From the NCBI RefSeq assembly GCF_014203225.1, contig NZ_JACHIO010000009.1, positions 186,001-250,000 on the forward strand: DNA of 64,000 nt, given 5' to 3'. Source of the stretch: Granulicella mallensis (GTDB lineage: Bacteria; Acidobacteriota; Terriglobia; Terriglobales; Acidobacteriaceae). A program made the translations under genes and the position numbers. Positions within the stretch are counted from its first letter, which is position 1. Each line of letters opens with the position of its first letter. Positions 29,401 to 37,440 of this stretch are shown here, one piece after another. A model generated the notes under the pieces. It saw only the letters and a program-made list of their open reading frames with translations. It did no database searches and was not told the origin of the DNA.

Positions 29401-29693
29401 TCACCTGGCAGGCAGCCACGGCAGCCAATGCCAGCCTTACGGCGAACGATCTTCCACTTACTTTTACTGGGGTATGGGCAGTCTTTGAGATGCTCGACAA
29501 AGGAAAGATCGAACGCAGCATTACGCCTAACACTTACGATCTGAGCTTTGCTTTGGAGCTTGCCAATACTCCGGTGCGGGCGCCGGACGGAACGCCAATC
29601 GTCGTGGACTATGAGCTTTCGGGACCCGGGGCTTCAGTACTCGCCCCAGGATCGATGAGTGGCTTACGCTGCGTGGATAGTGTGGCAAGGTAA
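26433..29693 (+). CDS. tssM: T6SS membrane-complex protein TssM (IcmF), atypical P-loop
   Basis: A 1086-residue TssM from the ATG at 26433 (GAGG six bases upstream, two bases after the tssL stop). The IcmF GTPase-like domain is at the N-terminus, but its P-loop reads LLGDTNAAKTT at about 38-48, with Ala in place of the second Gly of GxxxxGK(S/T). VYVLFTKADRIPFFAAWV gives the TKxD-type motif. I see only one membrane helix, about 385-406 (TAAALLLLLLIAFTVSYS). The two N-terminal helices found in many TssM proteins are missing. The long periplasmic part holds the IcmF-related domains, ending in a beta-rich C-terminus (LTFTLHNLPSNGVQKATLKV). Identification rests on domain order and linkage to tssL. 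Confidence 0.93.
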   Translation: MGNRTANTSMLDALLREAENKLGSAGRKGKTLHTLPMLYLLGDTNAAKTTAVLRTDWNAELIAGEAMRDGEVCPTSTLNLWFADGVLLAETGVALNDSPAQMRRLFAKTRPGSWRTSFRGDAPLRAAVVCVSCERLLGANAASELAALAAKTGEQLRELAKFLGTAVPVYVLFTKADRIPFFAAWVRNLSTDEASLLLGAAPRDFSVRPGSTWAETASATILQSYDGLLSDLQGTRLPLLARETDGPVAAENYEFPREMRKLRNSLSAFLIELVRPSQLHVSPLLRGFYFTGVRAHMVEQIISEAAATPKAIAQQDAGATRIFSALSAQQGATSADSFAPRTSSKKTAQWAFLPRFFPQAVLRDAAALAGSGTTRQASLFQRFVYGTAAALLLLLLIAFTVSYSNNHTIEKQLNAADQQLAHNEAVGGANELAAMSQLEQLDILRSHLVQLEQWQREGAPLGYRWGLYHGNTLLAPARRLYFEHFRALLLTRTQNNLIAELGGLPATPPQNADYNSTYEALRGYLITTSYPQYSTSAFLAPVLTNHWQNGATISSEHRALAQRQFAFYADELTLDNPYSIKPVDTSVNQARTYLAGFGGFERIYQSILTAASRQTASIDFNAQFPHSAETILEPHIVLGAFTPSGYTFMQNALAHPEVYFRGEAWVLGDKAPATIDTGSLKQQLTTRYDTDYITTWRAFLDQAHVVKARSLAEAGTKLGIVSGTNSPLLALIQTASYNTSVQDKSISDAFQAPQTLVPPANKDQYLTSSNKNYVDGLLTLRSSIQQVTASPTGTLDPAAAAPIASAASAAHLAAQQTAQAFHIDAQAHTDAVTLALMEAPITSADALLHGLGPAAANAGSRSFCSAVNGLFSKFPFNPASSVQATPAEVTAVLQPNSGELWQFYNTNLKSLLVQQGTHYSEAPNPPIRVNPAFLRFFNRAADLSAAFFPAGATAPSLTFTLHNLPSNGVQKATLKVDSQTLALKDPPKQFTWQAATAANASLTANDLPLTFTGVWAVFEMLDKGKIERSITPNTYDLSFALELANTPVRAPDGTPIVVDYELSGPGASVLAPGSMSGLRCVDSVAR

Positions 29694-29702
29694 AAATACT
29701 TA

Positions 29703-29737
29703 CTGCCTACTACTCAAGCCAGTTGAGTAGTAGGCAG
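29703..29737. terminator. Perfect 15-bp hairpin between convergent tssM and PP2C gene
   Basis: CTGCCTACTACTCAA at 29703-29717 and TTGAGTAGTAGGCAG at 29723-29737 pair perfectly around a five-base loop. On the minus strand it is followed by TAAGTATTTTTA, a usable U-run, so it ends PP2C transcription. It also lies ten bases past the tssM stop. It includes the last four sense codons and the stop of the PP2C gene. Confidence 0.8.
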
Positions 29738-30462
29738 GTAACATTATCGGCTCCTCCGCGATTGCGGGCGAGCTCGATGAGAGCAGCACACGCAGCATCG
29801 GAAGTTATGGATGGTGAAGCCATAGCGGCAATCTCCTCGTCGTGAACATAACGCGTCAGGCCATCGCTCGCAAGCAATATTCGATCGCCCGGCTCGAGCT
29901 CTGCTGCAAATAAATCTGCTTCTACTACAGCTCCAATGCCAATCGCACGCGTGATCGTGGACTGTAACGGCGAGTTAGCTGCATCCCTGGCCTGGATCGT
30001 CCCTTCCCTCACCTGTTCCGCGAGAAAGGAATGATCGAGAGTAATCTGCGTTGCTGTGTTCTGGCGCAGTAAATAGGCCCGGCTGTCTCCTATATTCGCG
30101 ATGACCGCGGATGTCCCTTCGACAGCAATCGCAACCAGTGTCGCCCCCATTCCACGTAGAGAAGGGTCGCTTTCTGCGCGCGCATACACCGCTGCATTGG
30201 CACTGGCGACGGCATGATAAAGCGCATCAGAGATGGAAATTGCACTGCTAGTGGAATTATGCAGCAGCCGATAGGCAGTAATAAGCTGTTCGACAGCCAT
30301 CTGGCTTGCAATCTCACCGCCTGCACAGCCACCCATTCCATCTGAAACGGCAAAGATGCCCAACGGCAGATCATAGGCAAAACGATCTTCATTATTCTGC
30401 CTGTGGCAGCCTATGTCGGTCTGCGCTGCTAATTCAATTCCATTCCATATCTCTGTCGGCAC
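29710..30462 (-). CDS. PP2C-type Ser/Thr protein phosphatase (PppA-like)
   Basis: A 250-residue bacterial PP2C (Stp1/PppA type) with all the usual motifs: NNEDRFAYD near 24-32, VSDGMGGCAGGE near 39-50, NIGDSRAYLL, the HSFLAEQV flap region, LLASDGLTRYV and GGADNVTCLLLNW at the end. The metal-binding Asp residues are present. It reverses Ser/Thr phosphorylation in the cytosol. With the transmembrane kinase at the other end of the locus it forms a likely PpkA/PppA pair controlling T6SS firing. The start is GTG 30462 with GGAGG upstream. It converges on tssM and shares a terminator hairpin with it. Confidence 0.92.
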   Translation of the reverse strand: MPTEIWNGIELAAQTDIGCHRQNNEDRFAYDLPLGIFAVSDGMGGCAGGEIASQMAVEQLITAYRLLHNSTSSAISISDALYHAVASANAAVYARAESDPSLRGMGATLVAIAVEGTSAVIANIGDSRAYLLRQNTATQITLDHSFLAEQVREGTIQARDAANSPLQSTITRAIGIGAVVEADLFAAELEPGDRILLASDGLTRYVHDEEIAAMASPSITSDAACAALIELARNRGGADNVTCLLLNWLE

Positions 30463-30987
30463 TTTCCGCAGACCTCCGCTAACTCGATTTTACATCCATC
30501 GCATTCCTCGTTAGACCTGTAGCTTTCAAAAATTAGCAAGAGTATTTCATTCACAACATCCCGCGAAACTATCGTAAACATCTTGTTTCTACAGGGAGAA
30601 ATCGCAATCAAGCTCGCACGGACATCACAGAGAAAACACGCAAAAACGCTGAGCCGAGGCTTTCAATGTAAGCATATGAAGTAACTGAAAAGGCTAAATT
30701 ACCGGCACCTTTTTTTGTAAAAAACACTTACATTCCGAAATCGAGCTACGCAGATCGTTTTCCGAGGCAAGCCCAGAACAAGGCCCAGGCTGAAACAGGA
30801 AAAAAATGGACGCTTCCTGCACAAAATATGTGCGAGTAGCCCGATATGGTTAAGCCATCATCAGCTATCGAAAAAATAGACGGCTTTACCCTCAAAACAA
30901 ATCCCCAACAACACAAAGGGCCAGCCACAAGTGGCTGACCCTTCGTTTGACGGCGTAATTTTAGAAACCAGGCAGTGGCTCTCCGTA
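30463..30987. other. Intergenic region between PP2C gene and gnd
   Basis: About 525 bases with no supportable gene. It marks the right border of the T6SS locus. It contains AT-rich stretches near 30700-30730, the probable terminator of gnd at 30918-30941, and a short run near 30622-30650 that resembles half of the palindromic repeat at 1367-1468. Confidence 0.4.
30918..30941 (-). terminator. Terminator of gnd
   Basis: GGGCCAGCCAC at 30918-30928 and GTGGCTGACCC at 30931-30941 form an 11-base stem with one G-U pair in the minus-strand transcript, followed by TTTGTGTTGTT. It lies 46 bases after the gnd stop. Confidence 0.7.
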
Positions 30988-32010
30988 TTACTTAGCCGCT
31001 GGCTTTTCAAGATGCCCGCCGAACTCATAACGAAGTGCGGAGAGAATCTTATTGGAGAAGTCAGCCTCACCGCGCGAAGTAAATCGCTCGTAGAGCGAAG
31101 CCGTCAGCACGGGCGTAGGCACACCTTCGTCGATTCCGGCTTTGATGGTCCAGCGTCCTTCGCCTGAATCCGAGACACGGCCTCCAAACTTCGCAAGCTC
31201 AGGATCTCCCGCCAGCGCGGACGAAGTTAGATCCAGCAGCCACGAAGCGATCACGCTGCCACGACGCCATACTTCGGCAATATCCGGCAGATTGAAGTCA
31301 TATTGGTAGTGTTCCGGGTCGCGCAGAGGCGTCGTCTCCGCATCGATCTCATGCGTGTGCTTGCCAATGTTCGCAGACTTCAACACGCCCAGACCCTCGG
31401 CATAGGCAGCCATCATGCCGTATTCGATCCCGTTGTGCACCATCTTGACGAAGTGTCCGCCACCGCTATCGCCACAGTGCAGGTATCCCTGCTCCGCGGT
31501 GCTGACCACGTTCTCGCGTCCTGGCGTGTGCGGAATATCTCCGATACCGGGAGCGATTGTCTTGAAGATCGGGTCGAGGTGTTCTACCGCAGCCTTCGGT
31601 CCACCGATCATCATGCAGTAGCCGCGCTCCAGTCCCCATACGCCGCCGCTGGTTCCTACGTCGACATACTGGATTCCCTTCGGGGCCAGTTCCTTGGCGC
31701 GGCGAATATCGTCGATGTAGTAAGAGTTCCCTCCGTCAATCAGAATGTCGCCAGACTCCAGATGAGGAGCGATCTCGGCGATGGCCTTCTCCACGACGCC
31801 CGCCGGAATCATCAGCCAGATCGCACGCGGCTTCGCCAGCTTGCTCACGAGATCCTCCATAGAGGAAGCCCCCGTGATGCCCTTTTCCTGCGCCAGTTCT
31901 TCCACAACCTTCGGCGACATGTCGAAGACCGTGCATTCATGTCCATGCGCGACCAGCCGCTTCACCATGTTCGCGCCCATTCTTCCCAGTCCTACCATTC
32001 CAAGTTGCAT
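30988..32010 (-). CDS. gnd: 6-phosphogluconate dehydrogenase, decarboxylating, short form
   Basis: A 340-residue 6PGDH of the short bacterial class (about 300-340 residues, against about 470 for the long class). It oxidises and decarboxylates 6-phosphogluconate to ribulose 5-phosphate. The Rossmann motif [12 protein letters not shown] is at 5-16. [16 protein letters not shown] near 91-106, [21 protein letters not shown] near 117-137 and [18 protein letters not shown] near 183-200 are substrate- and active-site motifs with the catalytic Lys and Asn. The short form is often NAD-preferring. It stands alone between the T6SS and respiratory blocks, with its own terminator. Confidence 0.93.
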   Translation of the reverse strand: MQLGMVGLGRMGANMVKRLVAHGHECTVFDMSPKVVEELAQEKGITGASSMEDLVSKLAKPRAIWLMIPAGVVEKAIAEIAPHLESGDILIDGGNSYYIDDIRRAKELAPKGIQYVDVGTSGGVWGLERGYCMMIGGPKAAVEHLDPIFKTIAPGIGDIPHTPGRENVVSTAEQGYLHCGDSGGGHFVKMVHNGIEYGMMAAYAEGLGVLKSANIGKHTHEIDAETTPLRDPEHYQYDFNLPDIAEVWRRGSVIASWLLDLTSSALAGDPELAKFGGRVSDSGEGRWTIKAGIDEGVPTPVLTASLYERFTSRGEADFSNKILSALRYEFGGHLEKPAAK

Positions 32011-32304
32011 CTGATCTTTTCCTCTTCCCTTCGTCTGGTGGATCGTTGAACATCGACATGCGTCAATCGTGATCTCACATGTCCTGCTGCAAATTGAGTA
32101 CGCGGATCGTAAGATTTCCCGCCACTATCTTTCGGTTGGATGATACAACGTCCCCTTGTCAGGTTCGTAAGCGGCTTCGTTGTCGTGGTGCGATTATGGG
32201 TAGGATTTACCCGCAAACTCGCTCATTTGATTTAGCATCGTCCCAGACGCATGATACGTATTCAGGTGCTTTGGGCGATTCAACGCATGCGGGGTTAAAC
32301 TGCT
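32011..32304. promoter_or_regulatory. Divergent region between gnd and coxB
   Basis: This 294-base gap must contain promoters for gnd (left) and the respiratory block (right). I could not assign boxes with confidence. An in-frame TAA at 32296-32298 limits coxB to the TTG start at 32305. Confidence 0.4.
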
Positions 32305-33399
32305 TTGCCACTCTTCTCCAGATCTCCGGCAACACGTTCCAGCAAGGGCGGTTCTCGTCGCTCCGCACGCAGCCTTGCTTTTGTCACCAGGGTTGCGGCG
32401 TGCAGCACCCCTCTCTTTGCCGGCGCGGCGTTTGCACAGTCTCCCACAAACATCTTTGCTCCCGCCGCTACACCAGCGCATTCGATCTTCGGCCTTTCGA
32501 TGCTGGTGCTTTCGGTTACCTTTGCCATCTTTCTTATCGTTGGCGGGTTGCTGCTCTATGCGTTGATTCGCTACCGGCATCGCCCCACGGACTCCGAGCA
32601 CGAACCAGCGCAGATCTATGGCAGCAACCAGATTGAGCTCTCCTGGACGGTCATTCCCATCCTGATCGTTGTGATGCTCTTCCTGTCCACCACGCGTGTC
32701 ATCCTCAGGACCGAAGCGATTCCCAAGCCCGACAACACCATGGATGTAACGGTGATCGGGCATCAGTTCTGGTGGGAGTATCGCTACCCGAAGCTGGGAA
32801 TCGTTACAGCCAACGAGCTTCATATTCCCATCAGTGATAAGGCGAGCCCTAAGCCGACGTATCTCACGATGTCGTCCACCGATGTGTCCCACAGTTTCTG
32901 GGTACCGCGCCTGGCTGGAAAGATGGACGTTATCCCCAACCGGGTCAATACCATGTGGATGGATCCCACAGAGCCAGGACTGTATCTCGGCCAATGCGCC
33001 CAGTACTGCGGAACCCAGCACGCGAAGATGCTGCTGCGGGTCTACGCCCAGTCCCCGGAAGACTTTGAGGCCTGGGTTAAACAGCAGCAAAAGCCCGCAC
33101 AGCATGAATTCCCCGGCAATCCCGCCGCCACCGAAGGACAGACCGTGTTCATGCATAATGCCTGCATCAACTGCCATACGGTCTCGGGATCAGCAGCGAC
33201 AGGAAGGTTTGGGCCCGATCTCTCCCACCTTGCCAGCCGCGACACTTTTGCCTCCGGAGCGGTCAAGAATACTCCGGAAAACCTAAGGAAGTGGATCGAC
33301 AATCCAGATTCAATGAAACCCGGTTCGTTGATGCCGCCCATGCACTTGAACGAACATGATCTGAACGTGATTACCGCCTATCTCACAGAGCTTCACTAG
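32305..33399 (+). CDS. coxB: Cytochrome c oxidase subunit II with fused cytochrome c (caa3 type)
   Basis: A 364-residue subunit II. The start is TTG 32305, the only usable in-frame start after a TAA at 32296. A signal sequence (ending PLFAGAAFAQSP) precedes two membrane helices at about 61-87 and 113-135. The CuA domain is complete (HSFWVPRLAGKMD, then CAQYCGTQHAKM). A C-terminal cytochrome c domain follows, with CINCH near 287-291 and an axial Met in GSLMPPM. The fused heme c defines a caa3 oxidase, which takes electrons from the bc complex encoded downstream. It is the first gene of an eight-gene respiratory block. Confidence 0.95.
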   Translation: MPLFSRSPATRSSKGGSRRSARSLAFVTRVAACSTPLFAGAAFAQSPTNIFAPAATPAHSIFGLSMLVLSVTFAIFLIVGGLLLYALIRYRHRPTDSEHEPAQIYGSNQIELSWTVIPILIVVMLFLSTTRVILRTEAIPKPDNTMDVTVIGHQFWWEYRYPKLGIVTANELHIPISDKASPKPTYLTMSSTDVSHSFWVPRLAGKMDVIPNRVNTMWMDPTEPGLYLGQCAQYCGTQHAKMLLRVYAQSPEDFEAWVKQQQKPAQHEFPGNPAATEGQTVFMHNACINCHTVSGSAATGRFGPDLSHLASRDTFASGAVKNTPENLRKWIDNPDSMKPGSLMPPMHLNEHDLNVITAYLTELH

Positions 33400-33415
33400 A
33401 AGGAAGCGCAGCATA

Positions 33416-35098
33416 ATGGCAACCCCGGTGATGGAAGCAATCGATCAAACGCAGTCTCCCCCGCAGGGCCCTCCAAGGCCGAATGTGATCTATGCGTGGC
33501 TGACAACGGTCGATCATAAAAAAATCGGCCTGATGTACATCGCCTACGCGCTGGTGTTTCTCCTTGTCGGCGGCGTTGAAGCGGTGTTGATGCGCATTCA
33601 ACTCGCGATTCCCAATAATCATTTTGTGTCGCCGCAGGTCTTCAACCAGCTCTTCACCATGCACGGCACGACGATGGTGTTCTTCGTCGGCATGCCGATC
33701 CTCTTCGGGTTTGGGAATTACCTGGTTCCCCTGATGATCGGAGCCCGGGACATGGCGTTCCCACGGCTCAATGCGTTCAGCTTTTGGATCTCCGCGTTTG
33801 CCGGACTGCTGCTCTACTTCAGCTACTTCGGCGCAAGCGGCCTCTATGCCGCCGGTTCAGCGCCGGACGTCGGCTGGTTTGCTTACGCGCCCCTTACAGC
33901 CAAGGTATTCTCTCCCGGTCACAGCACGGACTACTGGACGCTGGCGGTCTTTCTGAGCGGTGTCGGGTCAATCGGCACGGCGCTCAACATCGTGACCACC
34001 ATCCTCTGCATGCGCTGCAAAGGGATGAAGATGAGCCGCATGCCCCTGCTGCCCTGGCTCTACCTGGTGATGGCCAGCCTGGTCTTCGTCGCAGTCAGCC
34101 CCCTGACCGCCGCGCAGATCATGCTGACCCTGGACCGTTACATCGGTTCCCATTTCTTCGATACGCAGGCAGGCGGCTCGGCCGTGCTGTGGATGCACTT
34201 CTTCTGGATCTTCGGGCACCCCGAAGTCTATGTACTGGTGCTGCCGGCGTTCGCCTTTGTCAACGAGATTGTTCCCGTCTTCTCCCGCAAGGCCATGTTC
34301 GGCTATCCGGCGATGGTAGCGGCCTCGGTCTCCATCGGCTTTATCAGCTTGAGCGTATGGGCGCACCATATGTTCACCGTCGGTCTGGGCCCGGTCGGCA
34401 ATACGTTCTTCGTCTTTGCCACGATGGTGATCTCGGTGCCGACGGGGATCAAGATCTTCAACTGGCTGGCGACGATCTGGGGTGGGAAAGTCATCTTCGC
34501 GACGCCAATGATGTTCTGCGTCGGCTTCCTCTTTCAGTTCCTGATCGCCGGTCTGACCGGCATCATGCTCTCGGCTGCCCCGTTCGACTGGCAGCTGGGC
34601 AACTCCTACTTCGTGGTGGCGCACTTCCACTATGTACTTGTAGGGTCGATCCTGTTTGCGATCTTTGGGGCCTTCTACTACTGGTATCCCAAGGTAACGG
34701 GTCGCATGATGAGCGAGACGCTGGGCAAGTGGCACTTCTGGCTCTTCATCATCGGCTTCCACCTCACCTTCGACTTCATGCACGTCCCGGGATTGCTGGG
34801 CATGCCACGCCGTATCTACACCTACGAAGCAGGCCGGGGCTGGGAGTCGTGGAACCTCATCGTCAGCATCGGAGCCATCTTCCAGGCTGCCGGCATTCTG
34901 GTCTTTTGCTACAACATGGTGCGGTCTTACTACCGGGGCAAAGAAGCCGGACACGATCCGTGGGATGCCTGGACGCTGGAGTGGTCCACACCGTCCCCTC
35001 CACCCGCCTATAACTTTGCTATTGAGCCAACGGTCAATAGCCGCCGCCCGCTATGGGACCTGAAACATCCTGAAGATCCTGACTCGGACTACGAATGA
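33416..35098 (+). CDS. coxA: Cytochrome c oxidase subunit I
   Basis: A 560-residue heme-copper oxidase subunit I with about 12 membrane helices. Motifs include MHGTTMVFFVGMP, the CuB/proton-channel segment FGHPEVYVLVLPAF with its conserved Glu (A-type proton-pumping oxidases), WAHHMFTVG and the heme-ligand region AHFHYVLVG. It reduces oxygen to water and pumps protons. It starts 16 bases after coxB and its stop overlaps coxC by four bases. Confidence 0.97.
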   Translation: MATPVMEAIDQTQSPPQGPPRPNVIYAWLTTVDHKKIGLMYIAYALVFLLVGGVEAVLMRIQLAIPNNHFVSPQVFNQLFTMHGTTMVFFVGMPILFGFGNYLVPLMIGARDMAFPRLNAFSFWISAFAGLLLYFSYFGASGLYAAGSAPDVGWFAYAPLTAKVFSPGHSTDYWTLAVFLSGVGSIGTALNIVTTILCMRCKGMKMSRMPLLPWLYLVMASLVFVAVSPLTAAQIMLTLDRYIGSHFFDTQAGGSAVLWMHFFWIFGHPEVYVLVLPAFAFVNEIVPVFSRKAMFGYPAMVAASVSIGFISLSVWAHHMFTVGLGPVGNTFFVFATMVISVPTGIKIFNWLATIWGGKVIFATPMMFCVGFLFQFLIAGLTGIMLSAAPFDWQLGNSYFVVAHFHYVLVGSILFAIFGAFYYWYPKVTGRMMSETLGKWHFWLFIIGFHLTFDFMHVPGLLGMPRRIYTYEAGRGWESWNLIVSIGAIFQAAGILVFCYNMVRSYYRGKEAGHDPWDAWTLEWSTPSPPPAYNFAIEPTVNSRRPLWDLKHPEDPDSDYE

Positions 35099-35700
35099 TG
35101 AATACATCAAGCACAATTCCCGTCGCCGGATCGAGTGAAACACCCTGGACGCTGCCCTATCGTGGCACGATCGGGATGGCCTGCCTGATCCTGGCGGAAG
35201 CCGCGATCTTCATCATCTTCGTCGTCGCCTATATTTTTTACATCGGCAAGAGCCTCAGCGGGCCAACCCCGGCGCAGGTGCTGGAGCTGCCGATCTTTGG
35301 CACCATCTGCCTGCTCTCCAGCAGCATCACCGTCCACTTCGCCAGTAGTGCGCTACGCAAAAATAACCTGCGCGGCTGCACGGCCTTTCTGGCAGGAACC
35401 GTTCTTCTGGGAGCGATCTTCCTCGTTACCACCGCCCTGGAGTGGCACCACCTTATCTACGATAAGGGCCTGACCATCCAGACCAACCTCTTCGGAACGA
35501 CCTACTACTCGCTCGTCGGTCTGCACGCGACCCATGTCGTTGTGGGTCTCATCATGCTCACTCTCGCGCTTCTCTTCGCCTTGACCGGGCACCTGAAAGA
35601 AGAACATGAGAAGAAGCTCGAAGTGCTCTCTCTTTACTGGCATTTCGTCGATGCAGTCTGGGTCGTCGTATTTCTGGTCGTCTATGTTTTGGGACGCTGA
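35095..35700 (+). CDS. coxC: Cytochrome c oxidase subunit III
   Basis: A 201-residue subunit III with five predicted membrane helices. The conserved AEAAIFIIFVVAYIFY segment is near 31-46, and FGTTYYSLVGLHATHVVVGL followed by LYWHFVDAVWVVVFLVVYVL is the subunit III ending. It stabilises subunit I and proton uptake. The start overlaps coxA (ATGA). The size fits the five-helix caa3 version. Confidence 0.95.
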   Translation: MMNTSSTIPVAGSSETPWTLPYRGTIGMACLILAEAAIFIIFVVAYIFYIGKSLSGPTPAQVLELPIFGTICLLSSSITVHFASSALRKNNLRGCTAFLAGTVLLGAIFLVTTALEWHHLIYDKGLTIQTNLFGTTYYSLVGLHATHVVVGLIMLTLALLFALTGHLKEEHEKKLEVLSLYWHFVDAVWVVVFLVVYVLGR

Positions 35701-35732
35701 TCTGTTGATTTTCAAGGGTAAGGAGGAGCGCC

Positions 35733-36617
35733 ATGCAACAGGACCATCCAATCAATCAGCCCGAGCAGCAGCATAGCCCGGAGCACCATGCTGACACCGT
35801 CCTCCTTCCGGAGCCGACGCCTTGGCCGATGGTGCTTTCGCTCGGCCTCGCTCTGTCGATTACCGGCATGGTGACGCATTGGGTCGTCAGCCTGCTTGGC
35901 CTCGTTCTTACTCTGCGCTCCATGGTCGGCTGGTTCTTCGATGTCTTCCCCCACGAGAAACACATCTACGTCCCAGTCCAGGCTGGAATCATCGAGATCA
36001 CCAGCACTCGAACCACCCGCTCTCAACTGCCGGTCGGTGTCGATCATCGCAAGTTGATTCCGATTGAGACCTTCAGCGTTACCGCCGGGCTCAAAGGCGG
36101 CATCGTAGGCGGCATCGCGATGATCTTGCCTGCAGCTCTCTTTGGCCTCATCCGCTATCACAGCGTCTGGTATGCCGTGAATCTGCTGGCCGCGGGCGGC
36201 TTTGTTCACTGGGCAGGCGAAAGCGACGCCTTCCTGGCCCAGTTTCACTTGTACGGTCTTCTCGCCGCTACCGCCATCCACGGCCTCACCTCGATCCTTA
36301 TCGGCCTGCTCTACGGCGCGATGCTTCCCATGTTTCCGCGCAAACCCATTCTTACAGCGGGCTTCGTCGCCCCCTTACTTTGGACAGGCATTCTCTACTC
36401 GGCGCTGGGAGTGATCAGCCCCATCCTCAATGCGCGTATCGACTGGCTCTGGTTCGTCATTTCGCAGATAGCCTTCGGCCTGGTCTGCGGCTTCATCGTC
36501 AACCTGCAGGTCAAGGTACGGACGCCACAGTTCCGAGCGCTGCCTTTCTCTGTCCGTGCCGGTATCCACAGCGACCAATCTCACAAGGAAGATCCCTCTC
36601 ATAAGGAAGACCAATGA
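35733..36617 (+). CDS. Multi-pass membrane protein of the caa3 cluster (subunit IV-like N-terminus)
   Basis: A 294-residue membrane protein that I cannot assign to a named family with certainty. A hydrophilic start leads to two helices (about 32-62) arranged like the small caa3 subunit IV (PWPMVLSLGLALSITGMV, then a WFFDVFPHEKHIYVPV loop). About five more helices follow (residues about 115-265), then a Lys/Asp/His-rich tail (SHKEDPSHKEDQ). Similar genes occur between coxC and cytochrome c genes in bc-caa3 clusters, so a structural or assembly role is likely. It overlaps the next gene by four bases. Confidence 0.65.
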   Translation: MQQDHPINQPEQQHSPEHHADTVLLPEPTPWPMVLSLGLALSITGMVTHWVVSLLGLVLTLRSMVGWFFDVFPHEKHIYVPVQAGIIEITSTRTTRSQLPVGVDHRKLIPIETFSVTAGLKGGIVGGIAMILPAALFGLIRYHSVWYAVNLLAAGGFVHWAGESDAFLAQFHLYGLLAATAIHGLTSILIGLLYGAMLPMFPRKPILTAGFVAPLLWTGILYSALGVISPILNARIDWLWFVISQIAFGLVCGFIVNLQVKVRTPQFRALPFSVRAGIHSDQSHKEDPSHKEDQ

Positions 36618-37384
36618 GATCGCCCCAAGAAATTCGTCGTATGAGACCTGCCTCGCGAAGACTTAACGTGCTTGGCACTCTCACGCTGTCTGTGGGCGGC
36701 ATGGCCCTCACCGGCTGCAACCACATCCATGGCCGTCCCGGCCCTGGACCCGAAGTCGTACGCCCCGAAGAGGTCCTCGACTTCCCCACCCTCTACAAAG
36801 AGAACTGCGCTGCCTGCCACGGAGCGACGGGCAAGGGGGGAGCGGCCCTCGCGCTTGCTAACCCGGTGTATCTTGCCGTGGCCGGAGAAGACAACCTGCA
36901 GCGAACGATCTCTAAGGGAGTCAACGGCAAGCTGATGCCCCCCTTCGCTCAGAGTGCGGGTGGCATGTTGACCGATCAGCAGGTCACAGTGCTGGCGAAA
37001 GGCATTCTGCAGACGTGGGGAACACCGAACATTCTTGCAGGCCAGAATCCTCCGCCCTACCTGGCGACTCTGCCGGGAGATGCCGAGCACGGACAACAGG
37101 CCTTTACCACCTCCTGCGCACGATGCCACGGAGCGACGGGTGAAGGAAGCGCGCAAGGGACCAAGGGCAAACTCGGCTCCATCGTCGATCCCTCCTACCT
37201 CGCGCTCATCAGCGATCAGGACCTGCGCAGTCTCATGATCGCCGGCCGGCCCGACGAAGGAATGCCCGACTGGCGCACCGACTCCGCCCATCCCCTTACC
37301 GATCAGCAGATTACCGACATCACAGCATGGCTTGCCTCAAAGCGTGTTTCCGACCCGGGCCAGCCCTATCGCACACACCCTTAA
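36614..37384 (+). CDS. Diheme lipoprotein cytochrome c
   Basis: A 256-residue exported protein with a lipobox-type signal (GGMALTGC, Cys near residue 35) and two cytochrome c domains. The heme motifs are CAACH near 67 and CARCH near 170, each followed by GATG and later by a Met in GKLMPPF and DEGMPDW. It most likely carries electrons from the Rieske/cytochrome b complex to the caa3 heme c, as the cytochrome c1 substitute. The two domains share an identical 17-base stretch around the CH-GATG codons (36815-36831 and 37124-37140). It overlaps its upstream neighbour by four bases. Confidence 0.9.
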   Translation: MRSPQEIRRMRPASRRLNVLGTLTLSVGGMALTGCNHIHGRPGPGPEVVRPEEVLDFPTLYKENCAACHGATGKGGAALALANPVYLAVAGEDNLQRTISKGVNGKLMPPFAQSAGGMLTDQQVTVLAKGILQTWGTPNILAGQNPPPYLATLPGDAEHGQQAFTTSCARCHGATGEGSAQGTKGKLGSIVDPSYLALISDQDLRSLMIAGRPDEGMPDWRTDSAHPLTDQQITDITAWLASKRVSDPGQPYRTHP

Positions 37385-37440
37385 ACCATGGGTCGAATGA
37401 ATATCGCTCAACACGAAGAGAGCACAGGAGCAAAGACGCG

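Noticed and set aside
33968-34954. 328-codon minus-strand frame opposite coxA
   Set aside because: His/Asp/Gln-rich antisense shadow of a high-GC membrane protein gene.
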